Shown: positions 19,468 to 27,418 of the stretch, piece by piece
Position numbering within the stretch: the first letter of the stretch is position 1
Layout: every line of letters begins with the position of its first letter
NCBI RefSeq assembly: GCF_000789235.1
Contig: NZ_KN525716.1
Span: 1,101,353 to 1,165,352, forward strand
Reading direction: 5' to 3'
Length of the DNA stretch: 64,000 nt
DNA from: Wocania ichthyoenteri Th78
GTDB lineage: Bacteria; Bacteroidota; Bacteroidia; Flavobacteriales; Flavobacteriaceae
Program-made: the position numbers and the translations under genes
The notes under the pieces: generated by a model
The model's database searches: none
Told to the model about the DNA's origin: nothing
What the model saw: the letters and a program-made list of their open reading frames with translations, nothing else

Positions 19468-19550
19468 ATTTTTTAGTCTTCAGTTTGCAGTTTGCAGTCT
19501 TCAGTTTCAGCATTGACTGCCAACTGTGGACTGTTTTACAGCCTACTTAT
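19468..19550. repeat. CAGT-rich degenerate repeat between nqrE and nqrD
   Basis: An 83-bp gap in an otherwise tightly spaced operon, filled by imperfect copies of CTTCAGTTTGCAGT on one side and GACTGCCAACTGTGGACTG on the other. The same motif family flanks the region at 46758-46924. Confidence 0.8.
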
Positions 19551-20198
19551 TTAATGATCTTCTATTAATGCTTTATTTCTACTACGTTGTACCCAAATAA
19601 TAATACCTACTACAATTAATGCCATTGGTGCTAAAAGCATAAATCCATTATTTTCATAACCTGTAGAATACAATCCTGTTTTAGCAATTGGATCTCCTAA
19701 AACTTTAAACCCTAGTAAAGTTCCAGAACCTAATAATTCTCTGAAGAATCCAACAATTATTAAAATTAAACCATAACCTAAAGCATTACCAATACCATCT
19801 AAAAACGATTTCCAAGGTCCATTACCTAAAGCAAAAGCTTCAAAACGCCCCATGATAATACAGTTTGTAATAATCAATCCTATAAAAGCTCCAAGCTCTT
19901 TACTTAATTGATATGAAAAAGCTTTTAAAACTTGATCAACAATAATTACTAGAGCCGCAACAACTGTAAGTTGTACAATGATTCTAATTTTAGAAGGAAT
20001 AATATTTCTCATTAAAGAAATAACCACGTTACCAATTCCTAATACAAAAATTACAGATATTGCCATTACAATTGATGCCTTTAATTGCGCCGTAATTGCT
20101 AAAGCAGAACAAATCCCTAATACTTGTATAGTAATTGGATTATCATCTGCTAATGGGTCTAAAATTAATTTGCCATCTTTTTTTGAAAGTAAGCCCAT
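19551..20198 (-). CDS. nqrD: Na+-translocating NADH:quinone reductase subunit D
   Basis: Six-helix membrane subunit paired with NqrE. 215 residues, the usual length. The conserved segments are LGICSALAITAQLKAS and TNCIIMGRFEAFALGNGPWKSFLDGIGN, whose cysteines ligate the intramembrane iron centre together with NqrE. 4 bp after nqrC; separated from nqrE by a CAGT repeat insertion. Confidence 0.98.
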   Translation of the reverse strand: MGLLSKKDGKLILDPLADDNPITIQVLGICSALAITAQLKASIVMAISVIFVLGIGNVVISLMRNIIPSKIRIIVQLTVVAALVIIVDQVLKAFSYQLSKELGAFIGLIITNCIIMGRFEAFALGNGPWKSFLDGIGNALGYGLILIIVGFFRELLGSGTLLGFKVLGDPIAKTGLYSTGYENNGFMLLAPMALIVVGIIIWVQRSRNKALIEDH

Positions 20199-20202
20199 AT
20201 AA

Positions 20203-20949
20203 TTATTGTTTTAATGTTTTAAAATAAGGCACGTAAAGTCTTAGTTCAGACTTTATCATTGCTGCTACGCCGTCGCCTGTAATAGTAGCACCTGCGATAG
20301 CATCAACCTCATTATCGTTTTTATCTTTATTTAAAGGATCTGCATTACTTTTAGAAATATTTATTCCTACAAAGTCACCTGATTCATTTAGTAAGTTTTC
20401 GCCAATAAAATCATCCATAAAGAAACGCTCTTTTATATTCGCTCCTAAACCAGCTGTTTCTCCTTGATGATCGAAATAAGCACCTTGAACAACCATGTTT
20501 TCATCCATAGATACTAATGCCCAAACTGCATCCCAAAGTCCTTTTCCTCTAATTGGTGCTATATAATATGTTTTACCATCTTTCTCACCAATAAACAAAG
20601 GCAATTTTCTTTCTGTTCCAGACTTCGCATTAGATTGTTGTTTTTTAACATCTATTAAATATGCTTGATCATCTTCTGAAATTTTTTCACCTTGAATAAC
20701 TAATTGTTTTGTAATGTATTCTTTAAATAATTCTGGAGCTTTTTCAGTTGAAACAAAATTTGCACTACTCTCATCATTTTCATTTACGCCCATAGCATAC
20801 AAAATATTTTGTTGCTTTTCTAAACGTTTATTTTCATCAATTCTTGGTCTTAAAGACGACGCTACAAAAGCCAAAAGTGATCCAACAACTATTACCATAC
20901 CTATGGCAAAAAATATTGTATATGAGTTTTTATCTGTTCTCTTTTCCAT
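20203..20949 (-). CDS. nqrC: Na+-translocating NADH:quinone reductase subunit C
   Basis: Periplasmic subunit anchored by one N-terminal helix (TIFFAIGMVIVVGSLLAFVAS), which carries covalent FMN. 248 residues. The flavinylation motif DAIAGATITGDGV is present, with T222 as the expected FMN-linked threonine. The FMN-binding domain includes GKGLWDAVWALVSMDENM and HQGETAGLGANI. It needs ApbE, encoded at 15975-16952. Confidence 0.98.
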   Translation of the reverse strand: MEKRTDKNSYTIFFAIGMVIVVGSLLAFVASSLRPRIDENKRLEKQQNILYAMGVNENDESSANFVSTEKAPELFKEYITKQLVIQGEKISEDDQAYLIDVKKQQSNAKSGTERKLPLFIGEKDGKTYYIAPIRGKGLWDAVWALVSMDENMVVQGAYFDHQGETAGLGANIKERFFMDDFIGENLLNESGDFVGINISKSNADPLNKDKNDNEVDAIAGATITGDGVAAMIKSELRLYVPYFKTLKQ

Positions 20950-20951
20950 CG

Positions 20952-22178
20952 TTAGGCTGTTTTTGCTTTTAGACGTTTCATTCTTTGTTTCACATTACCT
21001 TGAACGACGTAATGATCAATCGTTGGTGCAAACACATTCATTAACAGAATAGCTAACATTACACCTTCTGGATATGCTGGATTGAATACACGAATCATAA
21101 TAGAAATAAATCCTATTAAAAATCCATAAATCCATTTACCTTTATTGGTTTGCGATGCCGTAACTGGGTCGGTTGCCATAAAAACCGTACCAAATGCAAA
21201 ACCACCAATTAATAAATGATGCCACCATGTTGTGCTCATTAAACCATAAAATTTACTACTTTCTGTTATCCATCCAGAATCTACAACACCATTAAAAATT
21301 AATCCCATAGCTATAGCTCCTAAAACAGACGATAGCATAATTCTCCAACTCCCTATTTTTGAAAAGATTAAGAATAAACCGCCTAATAGAATTAATAAAA
21401 CTGAGGTTTCTCCAACTGAACCTGGTACGAACCCTAAGAACATATCCATAACTTCATAACCTGCTGCTTTTCCTTGAGCTAAACTTCCTAATATAGTTTC
21501 ACCAGATATAGCATCAAGGTTTGCTCCTTCCGCAATTTCTTTAGTGCGTTCTACAGCACCTTCAACCCAAACTTTGTCTCCACTCATCCAAGTTGGATAA
21601 GCAAAGAATAAGAATGCACGAATAGTTAATGCTGGATTAAGAATATTCATTCCTGTACCACCAAAAACTTCTTTACCTATAACAACACCGAATATTACGG
21701 CTACTGCTAACATCCAAAGCGGAATATCAACGGGTACAATAAGCGGCACAAGCATCCCTGTTACTAAATAACCTTCTTCTACTTCGTGCCCTTTAATTAT
21801 GGCGAAAATGAATTCAATTCCTAAACCAACACCGTAAGACACAATTACTAGTGGTAATATTTTCCAGAAACCAATCATAAAGTTAGCCATAGTCCAAAAT
21901 TCCGAACTAAAGAAACCACTAGTGACTGCTTGAATTTCTCCTACTTGTAAATTATGTTGATAACCAGCATTAAACATTCCGAAAATTAAACACGGTACCA
22001 TGGCCATAATAACGGTATTCATGGTACGCTTTAAATCATCGGCAACTTTTATATGAGTTCCGTTATGAGTGGTCTCATTTGGTAAGTATAAAAACGTATG
22101 AATAGCATTAAATGCTGGTATCCATTTTTTGTTTTTGTTCTTTTCCTTAAAACTATGTAATGTTTCTTTTAAACCCAT
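20952..22178 (-). CDS. nqrB: Na+-translocating NADH:quinone reductase subunit B
   Basis: Large membrane subunit (about ten helices), the main sodium pump element, with riboflavin and covalent FMN. 408 residues. Family segments: the N-terminal KKWIPAFNAIHTFLYLPNETTHNGTHI, VFGGTGMNILNPALTIRAFLFFAYP and FMATDPVTASQT. The expected FMN threonine is T228 within DAISGETIL; the usual alanine before it is a glutamate here. The ATG overlaps the nqrA stop by one base. Confidence 0.98.
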   Translation of the reverse strand: MGLKETLHSFKEKNKNKKWIPAFNAIHTFLYLPNETTHNGTHIKVADDLKRTMNTVIMAMVPCLIFGMFNAGYQHNLQVGEIQAVTSGFFSSEFWTMANFMIGFWKILPLVIVSYGVGLGIEFIFAIIKGHEVEEGYLVTGMLVPLIVPVDIPLWMLAVAVIFGVVIGKEVFGGTGMNILNPALTIRAFLFFAYPTWMSGDKVWVEGAVERTKEIAEGANLDAISGETILGSLAQGKAAGYEVMDMFLGFVPGSVGETSVLLILLGGLFLIFSKIGSWRIMLSSVLGAIAMGLIFNGVVDSGWITESSKFYGLMSTTWWHHLLIGGFAFGTVFMATDPVTASQTNKGKWIYGFLIGFISIMIRVFNPAYPEGVMLAILLMNVFAPTIDHYVVQGNVKQRMKRLKAKTA

Positions 22179-23533
22179 TATCCTATCTCTTTTAGCATTA
22201 AGTCTAATCCTGCTCTTATAATTTTTTGATGTGGTTGTTTAGACACACAAACAAATTCTGTTAATGCAAAATCTTCAGGTGCCACTTCGTACATTCCCAA
22301 AGCTTCCATTTCATCTAAATCTTGATACAAGCAAGCTTTTAAAATTTGCATTGGATATATATCTAAAGGAAAAACCTCTTCATAAGTCCCCGTCGTTACA
22401 AAGGCACGATGCTCCCCATTAGTATTAGTATTCAAGTCATATTTCTTCTTAGGATTTAACCAAGAAAATGTCATGGCTCTTGATGTAGAGATTTTATTAA
22501 AAACAGGTTTATTCCATCCGAATAATTCGTAATCATCTCCTTCTGGAATTACGGTAATTACATTGCTGTAATAATCTAAACAGCCATCAGGTTGAATCTG
22601 TTTTCCGCTTAAAACATTACCAGAAATTATACGCGCATTAGCATCTTTTGAAATGCCTTTATCGTAAACCATAGTAGCTGCTTCACTAGCTATTTTAGTA
22701 ACAAAATATCTTGGTTTTTCTACTGAAGACCCTACTAAAGCTACAATACGTTCTGCATTAAATTTTCCTTTCAGCAAAAGCTCTCCTATAATAACTAAGT
22801 CTTGCGGATTAACCGTCCAAACTACTTCTCCTTTATTAACAGGATCAATTTTATTAATTTGAGTACCTACATTTCCTGATGGATGCGGCCCAGAAACTTT
22901 ATGAATAGTTGCTCCAGAAACATTAGCCAATGGTGAATTAGAATTTTTACCAACAGATACATGTACTTTACCTTCGGTCAATTTAGTAAGTGCTGTAATA
23001 GCCGCTTGTAACTCTGCCTCTTTTCCTTGTAAAGTAAAATCTAAATCGGCTGTTAATGGTGCACTAGCATATCCAGAAACAAAAATTGCTTTTGGCAATT
23101 TATTCGGGTTTGCAATAACATCGTACGGACGTTGTTTTACAAATGGCCAGCAACCTGTTGCTAGTAAATGCGCTTTAATACTTTCGGCAGTGGCTCCATT
23201 CAAATCGAACTTTCCATGATCTAAGTAAACTTGTGTTTTGTCTGCTTCAAGTTTAATAGCATCAATGCGTCGTTTAGGACCACGAAGCACTTCAATTACT
23301 TTTCCTGAAACGGGCGATGAAAACGTAATAGCTTCATGAGACTTATCATAAAACAAAGTGTCTCCAGCTTTAACTAGAGCGCCTTCTTTTGCAACAAGTT
23401 TTGGGATAACGCCGTGAAAATCTTCTGGTCTTATGGTGTAGTAGTTACTGATAATAGCCTGTTCAACAGTTTTCTCAGCTTCACCTTTAAGTTTAATGTC
23501 CAGACCTTTTTTAATACGAATGTCGTTTGACAT
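22178..23533 (-). CDS. nqrA: Na+-translocating NADH:quinone reductase subunit A
   Basis: Peripheral cytoplasmic subunit near the quinone site. 451 residues. N-terminal barrel-sandwich domain (IKKGLDIKLKGEAEKTV; FHGVIPKLVAKEGALVKAGDTLFYDK), central domain with GCWPFVKQRPYDVI and VSGPHPSGNVGTQIN, and the C-terminal EFVCVSKQPHQKIIRAGLDLM. First gene of the operon nqrABCDEF; a -7 box lies at 23571-23578 on the minus strand. Confidence 0.98.
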   Translation of the reverse strand: MSNDIRIKKGLDIKLKGEAEKTVEQAIISNYYTIRPEDFHGVIPKLVAKEGALVKAGDTLFYDKSHEAITFSSPVSGKVIEVLRGPKRRIDAIKLEADKTQVYLDHGKFDLNGATAESIKAHLLATGCWPFVKQRPYDVIANPNKLPKAIFVSGYASAPLTADLDFTLQGKEAELQAAITALTKLTEGKVHVSVGKNSNSPLANVSGATIHKVSGPHPSGNVGTQINKIDPVNKGEVVWTVNPQDLVIIGELLLKGKFNAERIVALVGSSVEKPRYFVTKIASEAATMVYDKGISKDANARIISGNVLSGKQIQPDGCLDYYSNVITVIPEGDDYELFGWNKPVFNKISTSRAMTFSWLNPKKKYDLNTNTNGEHRAFVTTGTYEEVFPLDIYPMQILKACLYQDLDEMEALGMYEVAPEDFALTEFVCVSKQPHQKIIRAGLDLMLKEIG

Positions 23534-23570
23534 ATTTATTTTATTGAAATTAGTTGTCTAAAAATCCGTG

Positions 23571-23578
23571 CAAAAATA
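23571..23578 (-). promoter_or_regulatory. Bacteroidota -7 box for the nqr operon
   Basis: TATTTTTG on the minus strand, a match to TAnnTTTG, 37 bases upstream of the nqrA ATG. The divergent gene at 23699 has its own box at 23663, so the 165-bp gap is a divergent promoter region. Confidence 0.55.
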
Positions 23579-23662
23579 CGAATTAATAGCTATAAAATTA
23601 GCTCAAATAAAGCCTTATCATTTATTTATATTAATTCTAAATAACAAAGAGTATTTAGGCAT

Positions 23663-23670
23663 TATATTTG
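23663..23670 (+). promoter_or_regulatory. Bacteroidota -7 box for the T9SS plug-type gene
   Basis: TATATTTG, a perfect match to TAnnTTTG, 28 bases before the ATG at 23699. Confidence 0.6.
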
Positions 23671-23698
23671 TTTATCTTTATACAAAAATTAGCTTAAA

Positions 23699-24946
23699 AT
23701 GCCATCAAAGTTTAAACAAACCATCGTTTTTCTATTTTTCCCCTTAATAATCCTATCACAAGTCAAGGAAGTTAATCCTCCTGATTATATTAAAACTATT
23801 GCTTTTAAAAGTAATACAAAAGAAAGCCAGCTTCCTATTTTAAAACTTGGAGCATATTTAGTTTTAGAATTTGATGCCTTAAACGGTAATGAAGAAGATT
23901 TTTACTATAAAATTGAACATTTTAATTTTGATTGGACACCCTCAATTTTAGTTAAATCTGAATATATGGATGGTTTCGACAATCAACGCATTCGTGATTA
24001 CGAGAATTCATTAAACACCTATCAAATATATTCGCATTACAAACTCGCCATTCCTAATACACAAACTAAAGGCTTAAAAGTTTCTGGCAATTATATGTTA
24101 AGTGTTTTTAATGATGATGACGAGCTTGTGTTCTCCAGAAAATTTATGATTTACGAAGATAAAACCAACGTTGGCATTAGTATAAAACGCTCAAGAGACA
24201 TTCAGTTTATAGAAGAAAAACAACGTGTAGATATTGTTATTTCAGCAAAAAATATGCAATTCAATAATCCAAAACAAAATGTAAAAACGTTAGTAATTCA
24301 AAATAATAATTTAAATACAGCCATTTCAGACTTAAAACCACAATACACCATAGGCAACAAACTGATTTATAAATACGATACTGAGTCTAGTTTTTGGGGC
24401 GGAAACGAATATTTATATTTTGAAAACAAAGACATAAGAGCTGCAAATATTGGTGTACAGCAGATTGATTTACAAGACTTGTATCATAATTATTTATTCA
24501 CAAACACAGAAAGAGCTAGCAAACCATACACGTATAATCCAGATATTAATGGAAACTACTTAGTAACTAATATTGATGCTGATGACCCAAGTATAGAAGC
24601 CGATTATGTATGGGTACATTTCTCGTTAATCGCTAATGATACTTTAAAAGATAAATCTGTACATATATATGGCAACTTTAACAATTACGCCATTGATGAG
24701 AGTACCAAAATGACTTACGATGAATACAACCAAGTTTTTACTAATGCGCAATTATTAAAACAAGGGTTTTACAACTACAAATATGTGGTTGTTGAGAAAG
24801 ATACATTAAACGAAGGTGCCATTAGCGGAAACTTTTACCAAACCGAAAACAACTATAAAGTTATTGTGTATTACCGAGATTTAGGTGCACGCTACGATAA
24901 AATTATAGGCTTGGGAGAAGGCAACTCGGTCAATATTTCCAATTAA
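23699..24946 (+). CDS. DUF5103 family protein (type IX secretion system plug-type protein)
   Basis: 415-residue exported protein. Signal peptide at 1-20 (IVFLFFPLIILSQ). The body is beta-rich, with an N-terminal YIKTIAFKSNTKESQLPILKLG and the segment DFYYKIEHFNFDWTPS that marks DUF5103. This family includes the Plug protein that caps the T9SS SprA pore from the periplasm in Flavobacterium johnsoniae; family membership is from recalled motifs, and the role in this organism is inferred. The region VHIYGNFNNYAID resembles an immunoglobulin-like carbohydrate-binding fold. Stand-alone gene. Confidence 0.82.
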   Translation: MPSKFKQTIVFLFFPLIILSQVKEVNPPDYIKTIAFKSNTKESQLPILKLGAYLVLEFDALNGNEEDFYYKIEHFNFDWTPSILVKSEYMDGFDNQRIRDYENSLNTYQIYSHYKLAIPNTQTKGLKVSGNYMLSVFNDDDELVFSRKFMIYEDKTNVGISIKRSRDIQFIEEKQRVDIVISAKNMQFNNPKQNVKTLVIQNNNLNTAISDLKPQYTIGNKLIYKYDTESSFWGGNEYLYFENKDIRAANIGVQQIDLQDLYHNYLFTNTERASKPYTYNPDINGNYLVTNIDADDPSIEADYVWVHFSLIANDTLKDKSVHIYGNFNNYAIDESTKMTYDEYNQVFTNAQLLKQGFYNYKYVVVEKDTLNEGAISGNFYQTENNYKVIVYYRDLGARYDKIIGLGEGNSVNISN

Positions 24947-25063
24947 TACCAAATAAACATACCGTTCAACTAATATTTTCAATCATTGGTGTTAAATTTT
25001 GTTATTCTCAATGTAATATTCATTATTTTAGCCGACTAAACGCATTGTATATCAATAGTTAAC

Positions 25064-25450
25064 ATGGTTCAACAAGTTACAAGTGGCATAAAAATTTCGG
25101 TCGAAACCAATTTCGAAGGCTCATTTTATAAAAATTATAAAATACAGTTTGCTTTTGGATATACGGTAACTATTGAAAACCAAAGTAAAGACTCAGTGCA
25201 GCTTAATGCACGCCACTGGGAAATTATGGATGCCTTAAATAATGTTGAAGTTGTAACTGGCGAAGGCGTTATTGGCGAAAAACCTGTTTTAAAACCAGGA
25301 GAATCGCATACCTATACTTCGGGCTGCTTATTAACATCTCCTTTTGGCGCTATGCAAGGGCATTACAGTATGGTAAACTTTACCACTACAAAAAAGTTTC
25401 AAGTTACCATTCCTACGTTTAAGTTGAGTGCACCTTTTGCTATAAACTAA
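25064..25450 (+). CDS. apaG: ApaG domain protein
   Basis: 128-residue single-domain protein with a fibronectin-III-like beta sandwich. Signatures: TSGIKISVETNF at the N-terminus, FGYTVTIENQS, NARHWEIMDALNNVEVVTGEGVIGEKPVLKPGESHTYTSG, and FGAMQGHYSMV. ApaG is linked to Co2+/Mg2+ resistance in Salmonella, but its biochemistry is unclear. Complete; stand-alone gene. Confidence 0.95.
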   Translation: MVQQVTSGIKISVETNFEGSFYKNYKIQFAFGYTVTIENQSKDSVQLNARHWEIMDALNNVEVVTGEGVIGEKPVLKPGESHTYTSGCLLTSPFGAMQGHYSMVNFTTTKKFQVTIPTFKLSAPFAIN

Positions 25451-25561
25451 TTTTTTTATTTGGGCGTTAACTTTCAGGTCGGGCTAGTTGTATCCAATTT
25501 GCAATCACTTTCTTATCCGCTAAATCCAGAGTATTTAAAATAGATTTGGAGAAAAAAGAAA

Positions 25562-26554
25562 TCAAACCTTCCTCTCAAACCTAAAAACCCTCCCATTTTG
25601 CTCAACATTAAAAAAATTACAATTGGAGTAATGTACAAATTGATATGTTAAACTGTAATCAAAAGTATCATCTTCAACTTTAAAAATAGCATCACAATCA
25701 ATATTCCCATAAGGTGAAATACGCCTAAAACGGTATTCGGTTTTACTTTCTAAATAGTGCAATTCAAACCACGCGCCAGCAGCAATTCCAGATAACCATT
25801 GTGCTTTTTTACACAAACCTTCAACTGGTTTAGGGTGTTGTGTCCCAACTAAATTAACTTTATGATTCCTTAACTTATCTAAAAAACAACGTACATTTTC
25901 GCTTTTTTGTGATCCTTTAAACTTAGATATTAAACCAGCATCAGAAACTTCATAAACATAATTTTCAGTATCGGCAAGTAACACATTACCAACCGTACTT
26001 GGTGTAAACCATTTAGAATTTTCAAGCTTCTTTTTAGTGTTTAAATCAGTTACCGAGGCAATTAAGGTATCGGTTACAAAACGCGCGCAATTACAAGCCT
26101 CTTTTATAAATGCTGCATATCTAATAAAATGCTTGTTTTGCATTCTTGTAATCTGCGTTCTTGCTTTTTTATAATCTATAGCATTACAAACTGATGTAAT
26201 TAATTTCCCTTCGCCGTGTGTTAATTTGGGGTGTGTACTTAAAAACTCTAAAATAGTATCTAAATTTGTAATGGTATCATTTTCAATTTCAGCTTTTAAA
26301 GGAAAATGCAACTCGTTATCGGTATCACTTCCGCGTACGCGTCCGTTGGGTTCTGGCGTAATATAGCGTCCAAAATCGTGGTATTCTAAAATACCCGTTT
26401 CTTTATCAATCAACACCAAAGCAGCATGTCCTGCACGTAAATAATTCTTTTTACCAACACCAATAAATCTTAAATACGGAGAAAACCATTCCTCAGAAAC
26501 CATAACAATAGTATCTGGATACGCAAGTGTTAAAATGATTCCTGTACTATTCAT
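25562..26554 (-). CDS. DUF6695 family protein
   Basis: 330-residue cytoplasmic protein of unknown function. It begins STGIILTLAYPDTIVMVSEEWFSPYLRFIGVG and contains AGHAALVLIDKETGILEYHDFGRYITPEPNGRVRG, suggesting an NlpC/P60-like or amidase-like fold: a conserved His in AGHAA and a Cys in EACNCARFVTDTL. That catalytic reading is tentative. Its start overlaps the NRDE gene stop by 8 bp on the same strand, so the two proteins are made together. Confidence 0.7.
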   Translation of the reverse strand: MNSTGIILTLAYPDTIVMVSEEWFSPYLRFIGVGKKNYLRAGHAALVLIDKETGILEYHDFGRYITPEPNGRVRGSDTDNELHFPLKAEIENDTITNLDTILEFLSTHPKLTHGEGKLITSVCNAIDYKKARTQITRMQNKHFIRYAAFIKEACNCARFVTDTLIASVTDLNTKKKLENSKWFTPSTVGNVLLADTENYVYEVSDAGLISKFKGSQKSENVRCFLDKLRNHKVNLVGTQHPKPVEGLCKKAQWLSGIAAGAWFELHYLESKTEYRFRRISPYGNIDCDAIFKVEDDTFDYSLTYQFVHYSNCNFFNVEQNGRVFRFERKV

Positions 26555-27272
26555 TAACGGTTTGCGAAATATGAAATGTTTTTGAAGTAACTGTACTATC
26601 TATAAGACTTTCATAACACATTTTTAAGTTATCATCAGATTTTTCTACTTGCGTAATACTGGTTGTTTTTACAAAGCCACGATTCATAATCACTCCATAA
26701 TCATCATTGTTCTTTCCAGCGTTTTTATGAAATTGCATTACCGAATTTGCATCTAAATCATTGTTATGTTTAAAATCTTTAAACCATTGAAAGCGTTCTT
26801 TCTTCATAGCCTCTAAATACAATGTTGAAGACGACCAAATTTTAGATTCCAATGGCAATTGTGTAAAATGTTTGTTTTTTCCGTCCCAAACCAATTCATA
26901 AAATTTTAAAGTAGCATTCCAATCTACAATTACCATAGTAAAAGGCTCAATATCTTTAAGGTTAGAATTACTAACTGTGTTCTCTAAAGCATCAGCAATC
27001 ATAAAATGGTTAGCCACAACACCTCTACTCAACCTATATTCTGGTTGGCGCTCATAAAACTCGAAACCACCATTAAGTACACAAACCACTCTGTTTTTTT
27101 CACTCACACCAATCCAAGTTCCACCAGACAATTCATCTTTTGGAAATAGAATTTTAGTATCATTAATAGTATAAAATTCAGGTTTTAAAGATACTCTGTT
27201 TGGTGCTTCATCTCGATTTGAGGTTAACACAAAATCATTTTCACCTTTCGGAATTATTGTTACTGTACACAT
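26547..27272 (-). CDS. NRDE family protein (TANGO2-like)
   Basis: 241 residues from the ATG at 27272, which gives MCTVTIIPKGENDFVLTSNRDE: the family-specific Met-Cys start, where Cys2 becomes N-terminal as in Ntn-hydrolase folds, and the NRDE signature. An in-frame start 30 bases upstream would bury this Cys and is rejected. Other motifs: LSGGTWIGVSEKNRVVCVLNGG. The eukaryotic relative TANGO2 is linked to haem and lipid handling; the bacterial role is unknown. Co-transcribed with DUF6695. Confidence 0.85.
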   Translation of the reverse strand: MCTVTIIPKGENDFVLTSNRDEAPNRVSLKPEFYTINDTKILFPKDELSGGTWIGVSEKNRVVCVLNGGFEFYERQPEYRLSRGVVANHFMIADALENTVSNSNLKDIEPFTMVIVDWNATLKFYELVWDGKNKHFTQLPLESKIWSSSTLYLEAMKKERFQWFKDFKHNNDLDANSVMQFHKNAGKNNDDYGVIMNRGFVKTTSITQVEKSDDNLKMCYESLIDSTVTSKTFHISQTVNE

Positions 27273-27373
27273 AAAAACGATAGTCTTAAAACGGTTTGGC
27301 AACTTACAAAAATTAACTAAATATTAATACCTATTTGACGAATCTATATCATTATAATTGAATATAAAATTCG

Positions 27374-27381
27374 TAAATTTG
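27374..27381 (+). promoter_or_regulatory. Bacteroidota -7 box for pruA
   Basis: TAAATTTG, a match to TAnnTTTG, 37 bases before the ATG at 27419. Confidence 0.55.
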
Positions 27382-27418
27382 CAGCTCAAATTTTGACAAT
27401 TCTATAAAATTTACAATA

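Noticed and set aside
27273..27302. Upstream start for the NRDE protein
   Set aside because: It would bury the conserved Met-Cys N-terminus.
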